A stretch of 15,628 nt of DNA, taken from assembly GCA_934255485.1 (NCBI GenBank), contig CAKQOG010000041.1, positions 1 to 15,628 of the forward strand, given 5' to 3'. Under the pieces are notes generated by a model. The model made no database searches and had not been told where the DNA came from. It saw only the letters and a list, made by a program, of their open reading frames with translations. This document shows, one piece after another, positions 1 through 7,685 of this stretch (the stretch's first letter is position 1; each line of letters starts with the position of its first letter). The position numbers and the translations under genes were made by a program. This stretch comes from an uncultured Prevotellamassilia sp. (GTDB taxonomy: Bacteria > Bacteroidota > Bacteroidia > Bacteroidales > Bacteroidaceae).

Positions 1-2
1 AG

Positions 3-542
3 ATTTATGCCCTCAGTATCGACTATGACCCACGAGTGGAAATGACACAAAAGTTCTTCAAGACAGTACAGAACAAAATGCACTATTCGGTTCACGGTCA
101 TACGGCGGCGGAAATAATATACGAGAGAGCTGATTCCGAGAAAGACTTTATGGGACTTACAACGTGGTCTGGAGCTATGCCTACAAAACCCGAAGCAGAA
201 ATAGCCAAGAACTATCTCACCCACGAAGAAATAAAGTCCTTGAACCGCATCGTGAGCCTGTATCTTGACTTTGCCGAAATGCAAGCCGAGGAACACCGCC
301 CTATGTATATGAAGGACTGGATAAATATTCTTGATGACTTCCTCCGTATTTCCCGTAAAGACATCCTCACTCATGCAGGTAAAATCTCCGCCAAGCTCGC
401 CAAAGAGAAAGCCGACCATGAATACGACAAATTCAAGGAACGTACCAATAATGACCTTTCACCTGTAGAGATTCATTTTTTGGAGAAATTTGAGCGTGAA
501 CAGAAGAGGTTGATGAGAGGAGACAAGAACGAGGAGAAGTAA
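3..542 (+). CDS. RhuM family protein, C-terminal part (5' end outside window)
   Basis: The reading frame is open from base 3, so the gene starts upstream of the window; the GTG at 36 is an internal codon, not the start. About 179 residues are visible. The stretch SIDYDP, then QKFFKTVQNKMHY, TAAEIIYERAD, and later AKNYLTHEEIKSLNRIVSLY and YLDFAEMQAE follow the conserved C-terminal half of the RhuM ('virulence protein') family. The C-terminus is highly charged (Lys/Glu rich) and probably helical. The family was named from a Salmonella pathogenicity island. Its molecular function is not settled, and in Bacteroidetes it is usually found in accessory regions, often near restriction-modification genes (general knowledge, not visible here). 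The gene ends in TAA and no obvious terminator follows directly. Family assignment is confident; function is unknown. Confidence 0.85.
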   Translation: MYALSIDYDPRVEMTQKFFKTVQNKMHYSVHGHTAAEIIYERADSEKDFMGLTTWSGAMPTKPEAEIAKNYLTHEEIKSLNRIVSLYLDFAEMQAEEHRPMYMKDWINILDDFLRISRKDILTHAGKISAKLAKEKADHEYDKFKERTNNDLSPVEIHFLEKFEREQKRLMRGDKNEEK

Positions 543-606
543 GAACAATAATATTTCACCTTATTACATATAGGGAACTTACTACTCGTAGCTCAGATAA
601 ATATTG

Positions 607-614
607 TAATTTTG
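607..614 (+). promoter_or_regulatory. possible Bacteroidetes -7 element (TAATTTTG), no -33 partner
   Basis: TAATTTTG fits the Bacteroidetes -7 consensus TAnnTTTG and is followed by CAC. No TTTG lies about 20 nt upstream, where the -33 element would be expected. If active it would transcribe toward the gene remnant at 756-941. A match to so short a motif can arise by chance in AT-rich DNA. Confidence 0.25.
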
Positions 615-755
615 CACTCGGATTCAGGCGTTATTGGTACAAGATGATGCCAACAGTCCGAAAATAGTTCTTTTAAATATTAACTCCGAAGACTGAAATG
701 CTGAAATATGCTATTGGTTTACAACGGATTATGGACAAAGGATAAAGCGAGATAG

Positions 756-941
756 AAACGGCTTGCCGACCGTATGACCGATACTATGGGTCGTATGCAC
801 TCTGACGCTCAGTTTGTTGGTTCTTCTTCAGTTCCTGCACACGTTGAGATGATGGGCTTCCTCGGTATTGGTAACAACCCAATGGTAGGTTGCTCTGTAG
901 CTTGCGCAGTTAAGGCTGACCTCGCTCTCAATAAGAAGTAA
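756..941 (+). pseudogene. 3' remnant of an unrecognised, probably highly expressed gene
   Basis: Directly after an in-frame TAG at 753-755, an open frame of 61 codons runs to TAA at 939-941. It reads KRLADRMTDTMGRMHSD, then SSSVPAHVEMMGFLGIGNN, then PMVGCSVACAVKADLALNKK. It looks like a real soluble-protein C-terminus, with a Gly-rich turn, two Cys and an Ala-rich helix. Its codons (CGT, GGT, AAC, GAC, CTC, AAG) resemble those of strongly expressed genes more than the AT-rich DNA around it. No matching upstream coding sequence is present: bases 543-755 are AT-rich and broken by stops. A terminator follows 31 bases after the stop. I read it as the tail of a gene whose 5' part was lost or displaced, perhaps when the RhuM-bearing segment arrived. 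I do not recognise the parent family. A genuine 55-residue small protein starting at the ATG at 774 is the alternative. Confidence 0.5.
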
Positions 942-972
942 TTATCTGATTGTCAGATATTTATATAGAATT

Positions 973-1011
973 ATCCTCCATAGTCCTTGTAGTGATTATG
1001 GAGGATTTTTT
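973..1011 (+). terminator. Rho-independent terminator behind the gene remnant
   Basis: ATCCTCCATA (973-982) pairs perfectly with TATGGAGGAT (997-1006). The stem can extend inward to 985/994 with one G-T pair, leaving an 8-nt loop, and a run of six T follows (1006-1011). A smaller 7-bp hairpin (943-949 with 953-959) sits between the stop codon and this stem. The position, 31 bases after the TAA of the 756-941 remnant, suggests it is the original terminator of that lost gene. Confidence 0.85.
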
Positions 1012-1409
1012 GTGTCTGTATGCCTATTAGAACCTAACTTTTAGAACTGAGTTTGTGTTTGAATTTATGGAAAAATAGTCCAACTCCTATTATGCATTAT
1101 TACTGTCCGCTAAAAGTACTTAATATGCCTATTTGAATGATCTATGCATTGACTAACATGATTGCAAAATAAACATAAAATATACAACAACCACTCAAAA
1201 GTAGATTACTACACTCTATTATGTATGCGTCGTTTCTATCTAAACTCAGATAAATATAGGTCTATTATTTCTGTTCGTTAGGACGGTGTTTACCACCAAC
1301 TTCTTTCATATTTCACCTCACTATAAACATCCTTGTTCTTGGCTATGTAATTCCCGCTATATGGATTACTATGGAGTTACACCCGTTAGATAATGCTTAT
1401 ACCGAACAT
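1012..1409. other. gene-free AT-rich spacer
   Basis: This stretch of about 400 bases lies between two terminators (973-1011 on + and 1410-1458 on -). I see no open frame with protein-like composition, no tRNA and no insertion-sequence ends. Together with 543-755 it makes up the non-coding part of the scarred region between the RhuM gene and the nqr operon. Non-coding RNA or decayed gene sequence cannot be excluded by eye. Confidence 0.5.
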
Positions 1410-1458
1410 ACAAAACAAAATAAAGCCGCTGGGTATCAGCGGCTTTATTTTGTTTTGT
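1410..1458 (-). terminator. perfect 22-bp stem, terminator of the nqr operon
   Basis: Bases 1410-1431 and 1437-1458 are exact reverse complements around the 5-nt loop GGTAT. The GC-rich core AGCCGCTG/CAGCGGCT sits at the loop end and the outer arms are A/T-rich, so transcription from either side would run into a U-rich descending arm. It lies 25 bases beyond the nqrF stop codon on the - strand, the natural place for the operon terminator. Because the arms are symmetric it could also stop + strand transcripts coming from the left. Confidence 0.85.
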
Positions 1459-1483
1459 TATTAAAATTAATGGAGTTCAGTCA

Positions 1484-2752
1484 TTACCCACCAAAATTGT
1501 CGTACATGATGCTTTCAGGTTCAACACCTAAGCCATCAAGCATGTTTACAACAGCCTTAGACATTGGACCAGGACCACACATGTAGTATTCGATATCTTC
1601 GGGTGCATCATGATCCTTCAAATAAGTGTTATACATAACTTGATGTACGAAACCAGCTGTGTATTTTACACCTGCGGCATCTGCTGTTGGGTCTGGACGG
1701 TCGAGTGCTAAATGGAAGTGGAAGTTAGGGAATTCCTTTTCAAGTTCAAGGAAGTCTTGCAAATAGAACACTTCGTTCAAAGCACGTGCGCCATAGAAAT
1801 AATGCATTTCGCGATCACGACAGTTGAGTGTGCGAGTCATGTGCATAATCTGTGCACGCAATGGTGCCATACCAGCACCACCACCAACCCAAATCATCTC
1901 TTTCTTTGAGTCGAAATGTGGGTGGAAATCACCATAAGGACCACTCATAATAACTTTATCACCTGGTTTAAGTGTAAAGATATATGAAGATGCAATGCCA
2001 GGATTAACATCCATAAAGCCACTACGATCTGCTTTGAATGGCGGAGTTGCAATACGAACAGTAAGCATAAATACATCACCTTCTGCTGGATAGTTTGCCA
2101 TAGAATAAGCACGAACGGTTGGCTCTGTATTTACACACTTCAGTGGAAATAAACCGAACTTTTTCCATGCTGGCAGATATTCATCACCAATCAAACTCTT
2201 GTCTATATCCTTGTCATAGTCCATTGAGAATGCTGGTATCTTAATCTGTGCGTATGAACCTGGTAAGAAATCCATGTGTGCGCCAGCTGGAAGTTGTACC
2301 TTAAATTCTTTGATAAATGTAGCCACATTCTTGTTTGAAATAACTGTACACTCATATTCCTTAACGCCAAGGACACTTGCAGGAACTTGAATAGATAAAT
2401 CACCTTTAACCTTACATTGGCATCCTAATCGCCAGTTTTCTTTTATCTGCTTGCGAGTGAAATGGCCCTTTTCTGAATCAAGAATTTCGCCACCACCTTC
2501 AACAACTTGGCATTTGCATTGTCCGCAACTACCCTTACCACCACAAGCAGAAGGAAGATAAATGCCTTGTTCGGAAAGAGTTCCAAGCAAATTACCACCT
2601 TGCTCTACTTCAACCTTATCCTTTCCGTTAATTGTAATATTTACCTTTCCGCTTGGTGAAAGATATTTTTTTGCTACAAGCAGAACGATAACCAAAAGGA
2701 GTATAATCACCAAGAATACTCCGATACTTGATAAAATCAAATTGATATTCAT
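1484..2752 (-). CDS. nqrF: Na+-translocating NADH:quinone reductase subunit F
   Basis: NqrF is the NADH-oxidising entry subunit of the Na+-pumping NQR complex: electrons pass NADH to FAD to 2Fe-2S and on into the membrane subunits. Visible parts in order are one N-terminal membrane helix (about residues 4-27), a plant-type ferredoxin domain with cysteines C70, C76, C79 and C111, an FAD-binding domain with RAYS at 214-217, and an NAD-binding domain with GGGAGMAPLR from 290 and CGPGPM from 392, ending in YDNFGG. The length of 422 is normal for the family, and the four cysteines fall at the spacing expected for it. It is the last gene of the operon, 15 bases after nqrE, and is followed by the 22-bp terminator stem. 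The start ATG is supported by the membrane helix directly after it. Confidence 0.97.
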   Translation of the reverse strand: MNINLILSSIGVFLVIILLLVIVLLVAKKYLSPSGKVNITINGKDKVEVEQGGNLLGTLSEQGIYLPSACGGKGSCGQCKCQVVEGGGEILDSEKGHFTRKQIKENWRLGCQCKVKGDLSIQVPASVLGVKEYECTVISNKNVATFIKEFKVQLPAGAHMDFLPGSYAQIKIPAFSMDYDKDIDKSLIGDEYLPAWKKFGLFPLKCVNTEPTVRAYSMANYPAEGDVFMLTVRIATPPFKADRSGFMDVNPGIASSYIFTLKPGDKVIMSGPYGDFHPHFDSKKEMIWVGGGAGMAPLRAQIMHMTRTLNCRDREMHYFYGARALNEVFYLQDFLELEKEFPNFHFHLALDRPDPTADAAGVKYTAGFVHQVMYNTYLKDHDAPEDIEYYMCGPGPMSKAVVNMLDGLGVEPESIMYDNFGG

Positions 2753-2767
2753 TGTTTCTTCTCGTGA

Positions 2768-3394
2768 TTAAATTTTAAGACCTGAAAAACACATAAACGC
2801 CATAGCCATAAGACCAACGGTGATAAAAGTGATGCCAAGACCTTGAAGCGGTTTAGGCACATCTGTATATGCCATCTTTTCGCGAATAGCAGCCAATGCT
2901 ACAATGGCTAAAAGCCAACCAATACCAGAGCCTAATGCATATACAAATGCATCTGCTACATTACCAATATACTGTGTACTGCCAGGCTCCATACCAATGC
3001 GTTGTTGCATAAATAGGCTCGCACCCATTATGGCACAGTTTACTGCAATCAAAGGCAAAAATATACCTAACGCTGCATATAGCGATGGAGAAAATCTCTC
3101 AACAACCATCTCTACCAACTGCACAATACCTGCAATGACAGCAATGAATAGGATGAAAGAGAGAAATGATAAATCTACTCCTGGACTGATACAGTCTGGT
3201 CCGAGTACCTTAGTCTGTAATAAATAATCAACAGGCACTGTGATTATCAAGACAAAAGTTACAGCCACACCTAATCCAAGAGCCGTTTTTACATTCTTTG
3301 ATACTGCCAAGTATGAGCACATACCCAAGAAGAATGCAAATATCATATTGTCCACAAAGATTGAGCGGACGAATAGACTTAATAGATGTTCCAT
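2768..3394 (-). CDS. nqrE: Na+-translocating NADH:quinone reductase subunit E
   Basis: NqrE is an integral membrane subunit that pairs with NqrD in inverted topology. The product is 208 residues, almost entirely hydrophobic, with about six membrane helices. Cysteines C26 (in FFLGMCSYLAVS) and C120 (in AVNCAIMG) are at the positions that, with two cysteines of NqrD, hold an iron centre in the middle of the membrane in characterised NQR complexes. Conserved stretches seen are SIFVDNMIFAFFLGMCSYLA, SPSLYAALGIFLPLIAVNCA and ALGSGIGWLLAIV. It lies 41 bases after nqrD and 15 bases before nqrF, so it is surely co-transcribed. The similar Rnf subunit RnfA is ruled out by the nqrA-F gene order. Confidence 0.96.
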   Translation of the reverse strand: MEHLLSLFVRSIFVDNMIFAFFLGMCSYLAVSKNVKTALGLGVAVTFVLIITVPVDYLLQTKVLGPDCISPGVDLSFLSFILFIAVIAGIVQLVEMVVERFSPSLYAALGIFLPLIAVNCAIMGASLFMQQRIGMEPGSTQYIGNVADAFVYALGSGIGWLLAIVALAAIREKMAYTDVPKPLQGLGITFITVGLMAMAFMCFSGLKI

Positions 3395-3435
3395 TATTTT
3401 GTTTTTTTAATAGTAAGCTAAAATAGCTCTATTGA

Positions 3436-4077
3436 TTACTTCTTCTTAGTTTCACGATCATTGATAGCACGACTCGCCCAAATTAAGCAACCTAATAAGA
3501 TAAGCGCCATAGCGGGCATTGTCATCATACCATTGTTTACATAGAAACCACCATTTTCGGCATAAATACACTCTGGAATAATGCGTAAGCCTAACAAGGT
3601 TCCACTTCCAAGAAGTTCACGAACAAAGCCGACTGCTACAAGCACCCAAGCATAGCCAAGACCATTACCTATACCATCGAGGAATGACTCCCAAGGACCA
3701 TTCATCATAGCAAAAGCTTCAAGACGTCCCATCAGAATACAGTTTGTAATAATCAAACCTACATATACTGACAATTGTACGCTCACATCATAAGCATAGG
3801 CTTTAAGCACCTGTGATACTAAAGTAACCAAAGCTGCAACTACTACCAACTGCACAATTATGCGAATGCGGTTTGGAATTGTTTTGCGAAGAAGTGATAT
3901 GATTACGTTAGAAAATGCTGTAATAACCGTTACCGATAGTCCCATTACTATTGCAGGCTCTAACTTAGATGTTACAGCTAAAGCAGAGCAGATACCTAAT
4001 ACTTGAACAGCCACAGGGTTATTCAAATTAAGAGGACCTGTAAGTGCTTCTCTATTCTCTTTTGAAAATAAACTCAT
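3436..4077 (-). CDS. nqrD: Na+-translocating NADH:quinone reductase subunit D
   Basis: NqrD is a 213-residue polytopic membrane protein and the partner of NqrE. The N-terminus SLFSKENREALTGPLNLNNP and the following QVLGICSALAVTSKLEPAIV are typical of NqrD. C30 and C113 (in ITNCILMGRLEAFAM) are the expected membrane cysteines contributing to the iron centre shared with NqrE. The C-terminal tail is a short Lys-rich cytoplasmic end (ETKKK). It lies third from the operon's end, separated from nqrC by a relatively long 105-base AT-rich spacer, the widest gap in the operon. The start ATG is supported by alignment of the N-terminal motif. Confidence 0.96.
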   Translation of the reverse strand: MSLFSKENREALTGPLNLNNPVAVQVLGICSALAVTSKLEPAIVMGLSVTVITAFSNVIISLLRKTIPNRIRIIVQLVVVAALVTLVSQVLKAYAYDVSVQLSVYVGLIITNCILMGRLEAFAMMNGPWESFLDGIGNGLGYAWVLVAVGFVRELLGSGTLLGLRIIPECIYAENGGFYVNNGMMTMPAMALILLGCLIWASRAINDRETKKK

Positions 4078-4083
4078 TTTTAT

Positions 4084-4116
4084 AAGGATTTTAAATGAAA
4101 AAGTTTTTTAAACCTT
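4084..4116 (-). other. imperfect hairpin in the nqrC-nqrD spacer
   Basis: TTTAAA at 4090-4095 can pair with 4107-4112, and AAGG at 4084-4087 with CCTT at 4113-4116 across a 2-nt bulge. The 105-base spacer between nqrC and nqrD is very AT-rich and has no frame. The element could mark an RNA-processing site or a weak attenuator, or be chance pairing in AT-rich DNA. Confidence 0.2.
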
Positions 4117-4182
4117 TATCCTATTATTGAAAAGTAAAATTTAATATTTTCTCTGATAGTAAACCTTAAGAAAAAATTTTTA

Positions 4183-4905
4183 TCAGTTTTGCGATTTTAC
4201 TTTTTTAAAATATCCCATATATTGTTGCAATCCTTGAGTGACCATTTCAGCCACACCATTCGAAGTAAGTGTTGCACCCGTAACACCATCAACCTCATAG
4301 TTCTCTTTACCAGGTTCAACCTTACCATTTTTAACAACGGTCAAGGCTATTTGCGTACTTGCAGTATCAGCAAAAAGGTGTTTACCCTTAAATTGATCTT
4401 GGAATGGTTCATCTGCAATAAGTGCACCTAAACCTGCAGTTTCACCTTCGTGTGAGAAATATGCACCATATACAGTTTGTAAGTCTGCATTGATAGACAT
4501 ATAGCCCCACAAGCCACCCCACAGACCGCGACCTGTCATTGGAACTATATACTTAGTTTCACCACTTACATTACATATGTAAACAGGTAAGCAATCTGCA
4601 GAAATGCTTTTGTTCTCTACTTTAAAGCCAGCATTTTCTTTTTCCTCACCTTTGTTTACAATCGAACCATCTTGCTTTACAATCATATCAGCTACAACAC
4701 ATTCATTGTATTTTGCCTCTATTTCTTGTGCATCTTTAAGTCCACGAATATTTAAAGCTGCAAGTATTTGTTTCTTCTTATCAAGCGCCACATTTTTATC
4801 TTGCGTTGGCTTCAATGCAGACGATACAAAAGCGAGCAAGAATGCTACGATAACAACCATTATCGCTGCATAAATGATGGTGTATGAATTTTTGTTTGTA
4901 TTCAT
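4183..4905 (-). CDS. nqrC: Na+-translocating NADH:quinone reductase subunit C (FMN protein)
   Basis: NqrC carries a covalently bound FMN that takes part in electron transfer across the membrane. The 240-residue product has one N-terminal membrane helix (about residues 10-30) followed by an extracytoplasmic FMN-binding domain. The flavinylation motif TGATLTS is at 209-215, so T212 is the predicted FMN-phosphoester threonine. Other conserved stretches are MTGRGLWGGLWGYMSI (123-138) and SHEGETAGLGALI (151-163). Attachment needs an ApbE-type flavin transferase, which is not encoded in this window. The gene sits between nqrB (61-base gap upstream) and nqrD (105-base gap downstream), the two widest spacers within the operon apart from nqrA-nqrB. 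Confidence 0.97.
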   Translation of the reverse strand: MNTNKNSYTIIYAAIMVVIVAFLLAFVSSALKPTQDKNVALDKKKQILAALNIRGLKDAQEIEAKYNECVVADMIVKQDGSIVNKGEEKENAGFKVENKSISADCLPVYICNVSGETKYIVPMTGRGLWGGLWGYMSINADLQTVYGAYFSHEGETAGLGALIADEPFQDQFKGKHLFADTASTQIALTVVKNGKVEPGKENYEVDGVTGATLTSNGVAEMVTQGLQQYMGYFKKVKSQN

Positions 4906-4926
4906 GTTATTTTTCTTTTTTTGTTA

Positions 4927-4958
4927 AAGAGTTAGTTTTTGTTATATACTATACTCTT
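4927..4958 (-). other. imperfect hairpin in the nqrB-nqrC spacer
   Basis: AAGAGT (4927-4932) pairs with ACTCTT (4953-4958), and TAGT (4933-4936) with ACTA (4948-4951) across a single bulged T, leaving an 11-nt loop. It fills most of the gap between nqrB and nqrC. It may influence transcript processing or coupling between the two genes, but the stem is AT-rich and of modest strength. Confidence 0.25.
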
Positions 4959-4966
4959 ATTCACAA

Positions 4967-6151
4967 TCATTTTTTTACTCGCTTCAAGCGTTTATTAATA
5001 TTGCTCTGAACAAAGCAATAATCTATCAGCGGTGCAAACATATTCATGAACAAAATTGCCAACATCATGCCCTCTGGATAACCGGGATTGAGCACGCGGA
5101 TAAGAATAGCCAAGGCACCGATTAAGAAACCATATACGTATTTTCCTTTTTCTGTGCGTGCACTTGTTACTGGGTCTGTTGCCATAAACACCGCACCAAA
5201 GCAGAAACCACCTGTTACCAAATGTTCATAGCATGGCATATTTGCAACAACATTATTACTCATACCTGCCATATTGAAGAGTACTGCAATCACTGCACCA
5301 CCCACAAATACGCTAAACATTGTACGCCATGATGCTATTTGAGTGTAAAGCAATATAATTGCACCTATTGCTATAGCTATTACAGAGGTCTCGCCAATTG
5401 AACCAGGTATCAAGCCTATTACCATATCACTGAGACTTGCATTAGGTGTGATGCCTGCAGCTGCTTGTCCCAATGGGGTTGCCATAGTTGCACCATCAGG
5501 TAAAGTATAACCAAAACCACAAACCTCTTGTGTTGCTACCCATATTTTGTCACCACTCATACTTGTTGGGTATGAGAAAAACAAAAATGCACGAGCTACA
5601 AGTGCTGGGTTGAATATATTCATACCAGTACCACCAAAAATTTCTTTACAGAAAATTACAGAGAATGCTACGGCTAATGCAATCATCCATAAGGGACAAC
5701 CTACAGGTACAATCAAAGGAATAAGAATACCCGTTACCAAGTAACCCTCTTGTATTTCTTCGTGTTTCCACTGTGCTACAGCGAATTCAATACCCAAGCC
5801 CACTACATATGATACAATAAGTTTGGGTAAAACCAACAAGAAACCATATATGAACATTGACCAAAAGCTCGTTTCGGCCAATTTACCTGCTAATGCTGCA
5901 TTTTGATAGCCAATATTGTACATACCAAAGAGCAATGCTGGTAATAATGCTATCACCACAAACGACATAATACGTTTTGAGTCGATGGCATCGTGTACGC
6001 TTACACCTACCTTGGAAGTTGTGTTTGGAACAAGCATAAAGGTTTCCATTCCGTCAAATACAGATCGGAAAGCTTTAAGTTTTCCACCTTCTTCAAAGTT
6101 AGGACGCAGTTTATCGAATATTTGTTTTATCATTTTGAATGTATTATTCAA
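4967..6151 (-). CDS. nqrB: Na+-translocating NADH:quinone reductase subunit B
   Basis: NqrB is the large membrane subunit, carrying covalent FMN and, in characterised complexes, riboflavin and the quinone and Na+ pathway. The 394-residue product has a cytoplasmic N-terminus (about 60 residues) and roughly ten membrane helices. Conserved stretches are EEIQEGYLVTGILIPLIVP (131-149), KEIFGGTGMNIFNPALVARA (169-188), FMATDPVTSARTEKGK (322-337) and NPGYPEGMMLAILFMNMFAP (355-374). The usual FMN motif S/T-G-A-T reads T-M-A-T here (222-225) within DGATMATPLGQ: the acceptor threonine T225 is kept, while the glycine is methionine. Everything else is typical, so the subunit is presumably functional. It follows nqrA by 67 bases. 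Confidence 0.96.
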   Translation of the reverse strand: MNNTFKMIKQIFDKLRPNFEEGGKLKAFRSVFDGMETFMLVPNTTSKVGVSVHDAIDSKRIMSFVVIALLPALLFGMYNIGYQNAALAGKLAETSFWSMFIYGFLLVLPKLIVSYVVGLGIEFAVAQWKHEEIQEGYLVTGILIPLIVPVGCPLWMIALAVAFSVIFCKEIFGGTGMNIFNPALVARAFLFFSYPTSMSGDKIWVATQEVCGFGYTLPDGATMATPLGQAAAGITPNASLSDMVIGLIPGSIGETSVIAIAIGAIILLYTQIASWRTMFSVFVGGAVIAVLFNMAGMSNNVVANMPCYEHLVTGGFCFGAVFMATDPVTSARTEKGKYVYGFLIGALAILIRVLNPGYPEGMMLAILFMNMFAPLIDYCFVQSNINKRLKRVKK

Positions 6152-6218
6152 TGTTTTCTATTTTGTATACAACAATAAAATAGTTAGCATTATCCCTATT
6201 GTATACTATTATAGACTA

Positions 6219-7574
6219 TTAAGCATTTTCTTTTCTCAAAATGTCAAGTCCCTCACGTACTATGCGTTGAAGTTCAAGTTTTGAAGAATCTATAAATTCA
6301 GCTACAGCAAAATCCTCAGGAGCAACCTCATAAATGCCTAATGCTTCTTGGCGATCTATATCGCCCGTAAGAAGAGCTTTTATCAGATAGCTTGGATATA
6401 TATCCATAGGGAATACGCGCTCATATTCTGCACTCATAATCATGTGACGTTCACCACCCTTTATGCGACAATCTAAATTATAAGCACGATTTTTGCCCAA
6501 CAACCAAGAAAAATAGCTATGACTTATAGAGAAATCATTTAAGCGCGGTGCGATCCATCCGAATGCTTCATCAACATCGTCCCCCTCAGGGATTACGCAC
6601 AATTCAGTACTAAAAGCGCCCAAGAAATCAATGAGTTCTGATTTATATCCTACAAATGGATTACCATTGATAATGCGAACATGCTCACTCTTCAGCAGTT
6701 TATTTTTCAATATATCTGCTATAGGCGCACCAATCAAGGTTTCTACATAACAAGGAGTGTCGATGCAAGAGCCTGCAACAGCTATTCTGCGCGATAATAG
6801 AACTTTTCCTGTACGAATTAGGCGTCCAAGTGTAATAACCATTTCTGGACCAATTGTCCATACGATTTCGCCCTTATTTACTGGTGATACATGGTTTATC
6901 TGCACACCTACATTGCCCGAAGGATTTGGTCCATCATAAACACTAACCTCTGCCTCTTGTATTGGAAGCAAACTTGAGTTAATTTGGTCTGGACAAATTC
7001 CTATGTGAACTTTAGCAAGTTTGGCGAGAGTTTGAACACCAAGTTTAAAATCAGCCTCATGTCCCTTAGCTACGAAACTAAAGTTTGCAGCCAAAGGCAT
7101 TTTACTAAATGCTGAAATAAAGATTGCCTTAGGAGTGTCCTCGGGATTTGCGATAACATCATAAGGACGCTGACGGATAAAAGAGAAAATACCACACTCA
7201 AGCATCAAGGCTTTTAATTCTTCAGCAGACAGACTATCTAACTGCTGCGAACCAAAGTCTTTGAAAGATTGTTTTCCACTAGCTTTTACGCGAAATCTTA
7301 GAATTTTGCGACGATCGCCACGCTCAACACCCACAACCGTTCCACTCACTGGTGAAACAAAATGAATGCTTTCTGTAGCCTTGTCCACAAATAAGGTTTG
7401 ACCTGCTAAAACGCTATCGCCCTCCTTCACCATAGTGCGAGGTACAATGCCAGGAAAGTCTGTAGGCATCACGGCATACTCCTCACTTGGAGTTATAACC
7501 ACAAGACTTTCCTCAGCTTCGCCTTTCAATTTAAAGTCTAAGCCTTTCTTAATTTTGTACAAAGTTTTTTTCAT
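6219..7574 (-). CDS. nqrA: Na+-translocating NADH:quinone reductase subunit A
   Basis: NqrA is the soluble cytoplasmic subunit bound to the membrane part of the NQR complex. The 451 residues match the usual family length. The N-terminal region has a biotinyl-like fold signature (PGIVPRTMVKEGDSVLAGQ, then HFVSPVSGTVVGVERGDRR). Further typical motifs are PYDVIANPEDTPKAIFISAF, GPNPSGNVGVQINHVSPVNK, ETLIGAPI and NPFVGYK, with KGGERHMIMSAEYERVFPMD near residues 368-387. It is the first gene of the operon. The ATG is 32 bases downstream of a strong Bacteroidetes promoter match, which fits a short leader and supports this start. Confidence 0.97.
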   Translation of the reverse strand: MKKTLYKIKKGLDFKLKGEAEESLVVITPSEEYAVMPTDFPGIVPRTMVKEGDSVLAGQTLFVDKATESIHFVSPVSGTVVGVERGDRRKILRFRVKASGKQSFKDFGSQQLDSLSAEELKALMLECGIFSFIRQRPYDVIANPEDTPKAIFISAFSKMPLAANFSFVAKGHEADFKLGVQTLAKLAKVHIGICPDQINSSLLPIQEAEVSVYDGPNPSGNVGVQINHVSPVNKGEIVWTIGPEMVITLGRLIRTGKVLLSRRIAVAGSCIDTPCYVETLIGAPIADILKNKLLKSEHVRIINGNPFVGYKSELIDFLGAFSTELCVIPEGDDVDEAFGWIAPRLNDFSISHSYFSWLLGKNRAYNLDCRIKGGERHMIMSAEYERVFPMDIYPSYLIKALLTGDIDRQEALGIYEVAPEDFAVAEFIDSSKLELQRIVREGLDILRKENA

Positions 7575-7605
7575 TCACTTAAAATATAATATACATATAT
7601 ATGTG

Positions 7606-7637
7606 CAAAAATACTCATAAAAAACGGATTGTTCAAA
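7606..7637 (-). promoter_or_regulatory. promoter of the nqr operon (-33 TTTG, -7 TATTTTTG)
   Basis: Read on the - strand, TTTG (7637-7634) is followed after exactly 20 nt by TATTTTTG (7613-7606), an exact fit to the Bacteroidetes major-sigma consensus TTTG-N19/20-TAnnTTTG. Transcription would start near 7599, giving a leader of about 25 nt before the nqrA ATG. No clear operator is visible. Confidence 0.75.
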
Positions 7638-7685
7638 TGAAAAGTAATAACATTTAACATATTGAGAGAAAAAACAATCAAGAAC

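Noticed and set aside
585..630. GTAGCTCAG resembling the D-arm of a tRNA
   Set aside because: No acceptor stem, anticodon arm or proper T-loop can be fitted around it; the match is a short coincidence.
1196..1203. CAAAAGTA, the reverse complement of a -7 element (TACTTTTG), on the - strand
   Set aside because: No -33 element lies at the right distance and no - strand gene follows before the terminator at 973-1011.
1..1400. A complete mobile element around the RhuM gene
   Set aside because: No integrase, transposase, terminal repeat or attachment site is visible; the left end is outside the window, so only a scar can be argued.
1371..1586. 71-codon + strand frame spanning the nqr terminator stem and the end of nqrF
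   Set aside because: It is antisense to nqrF over half its length and the rest is the terminator palindrome; no family resemblance and no promoter.
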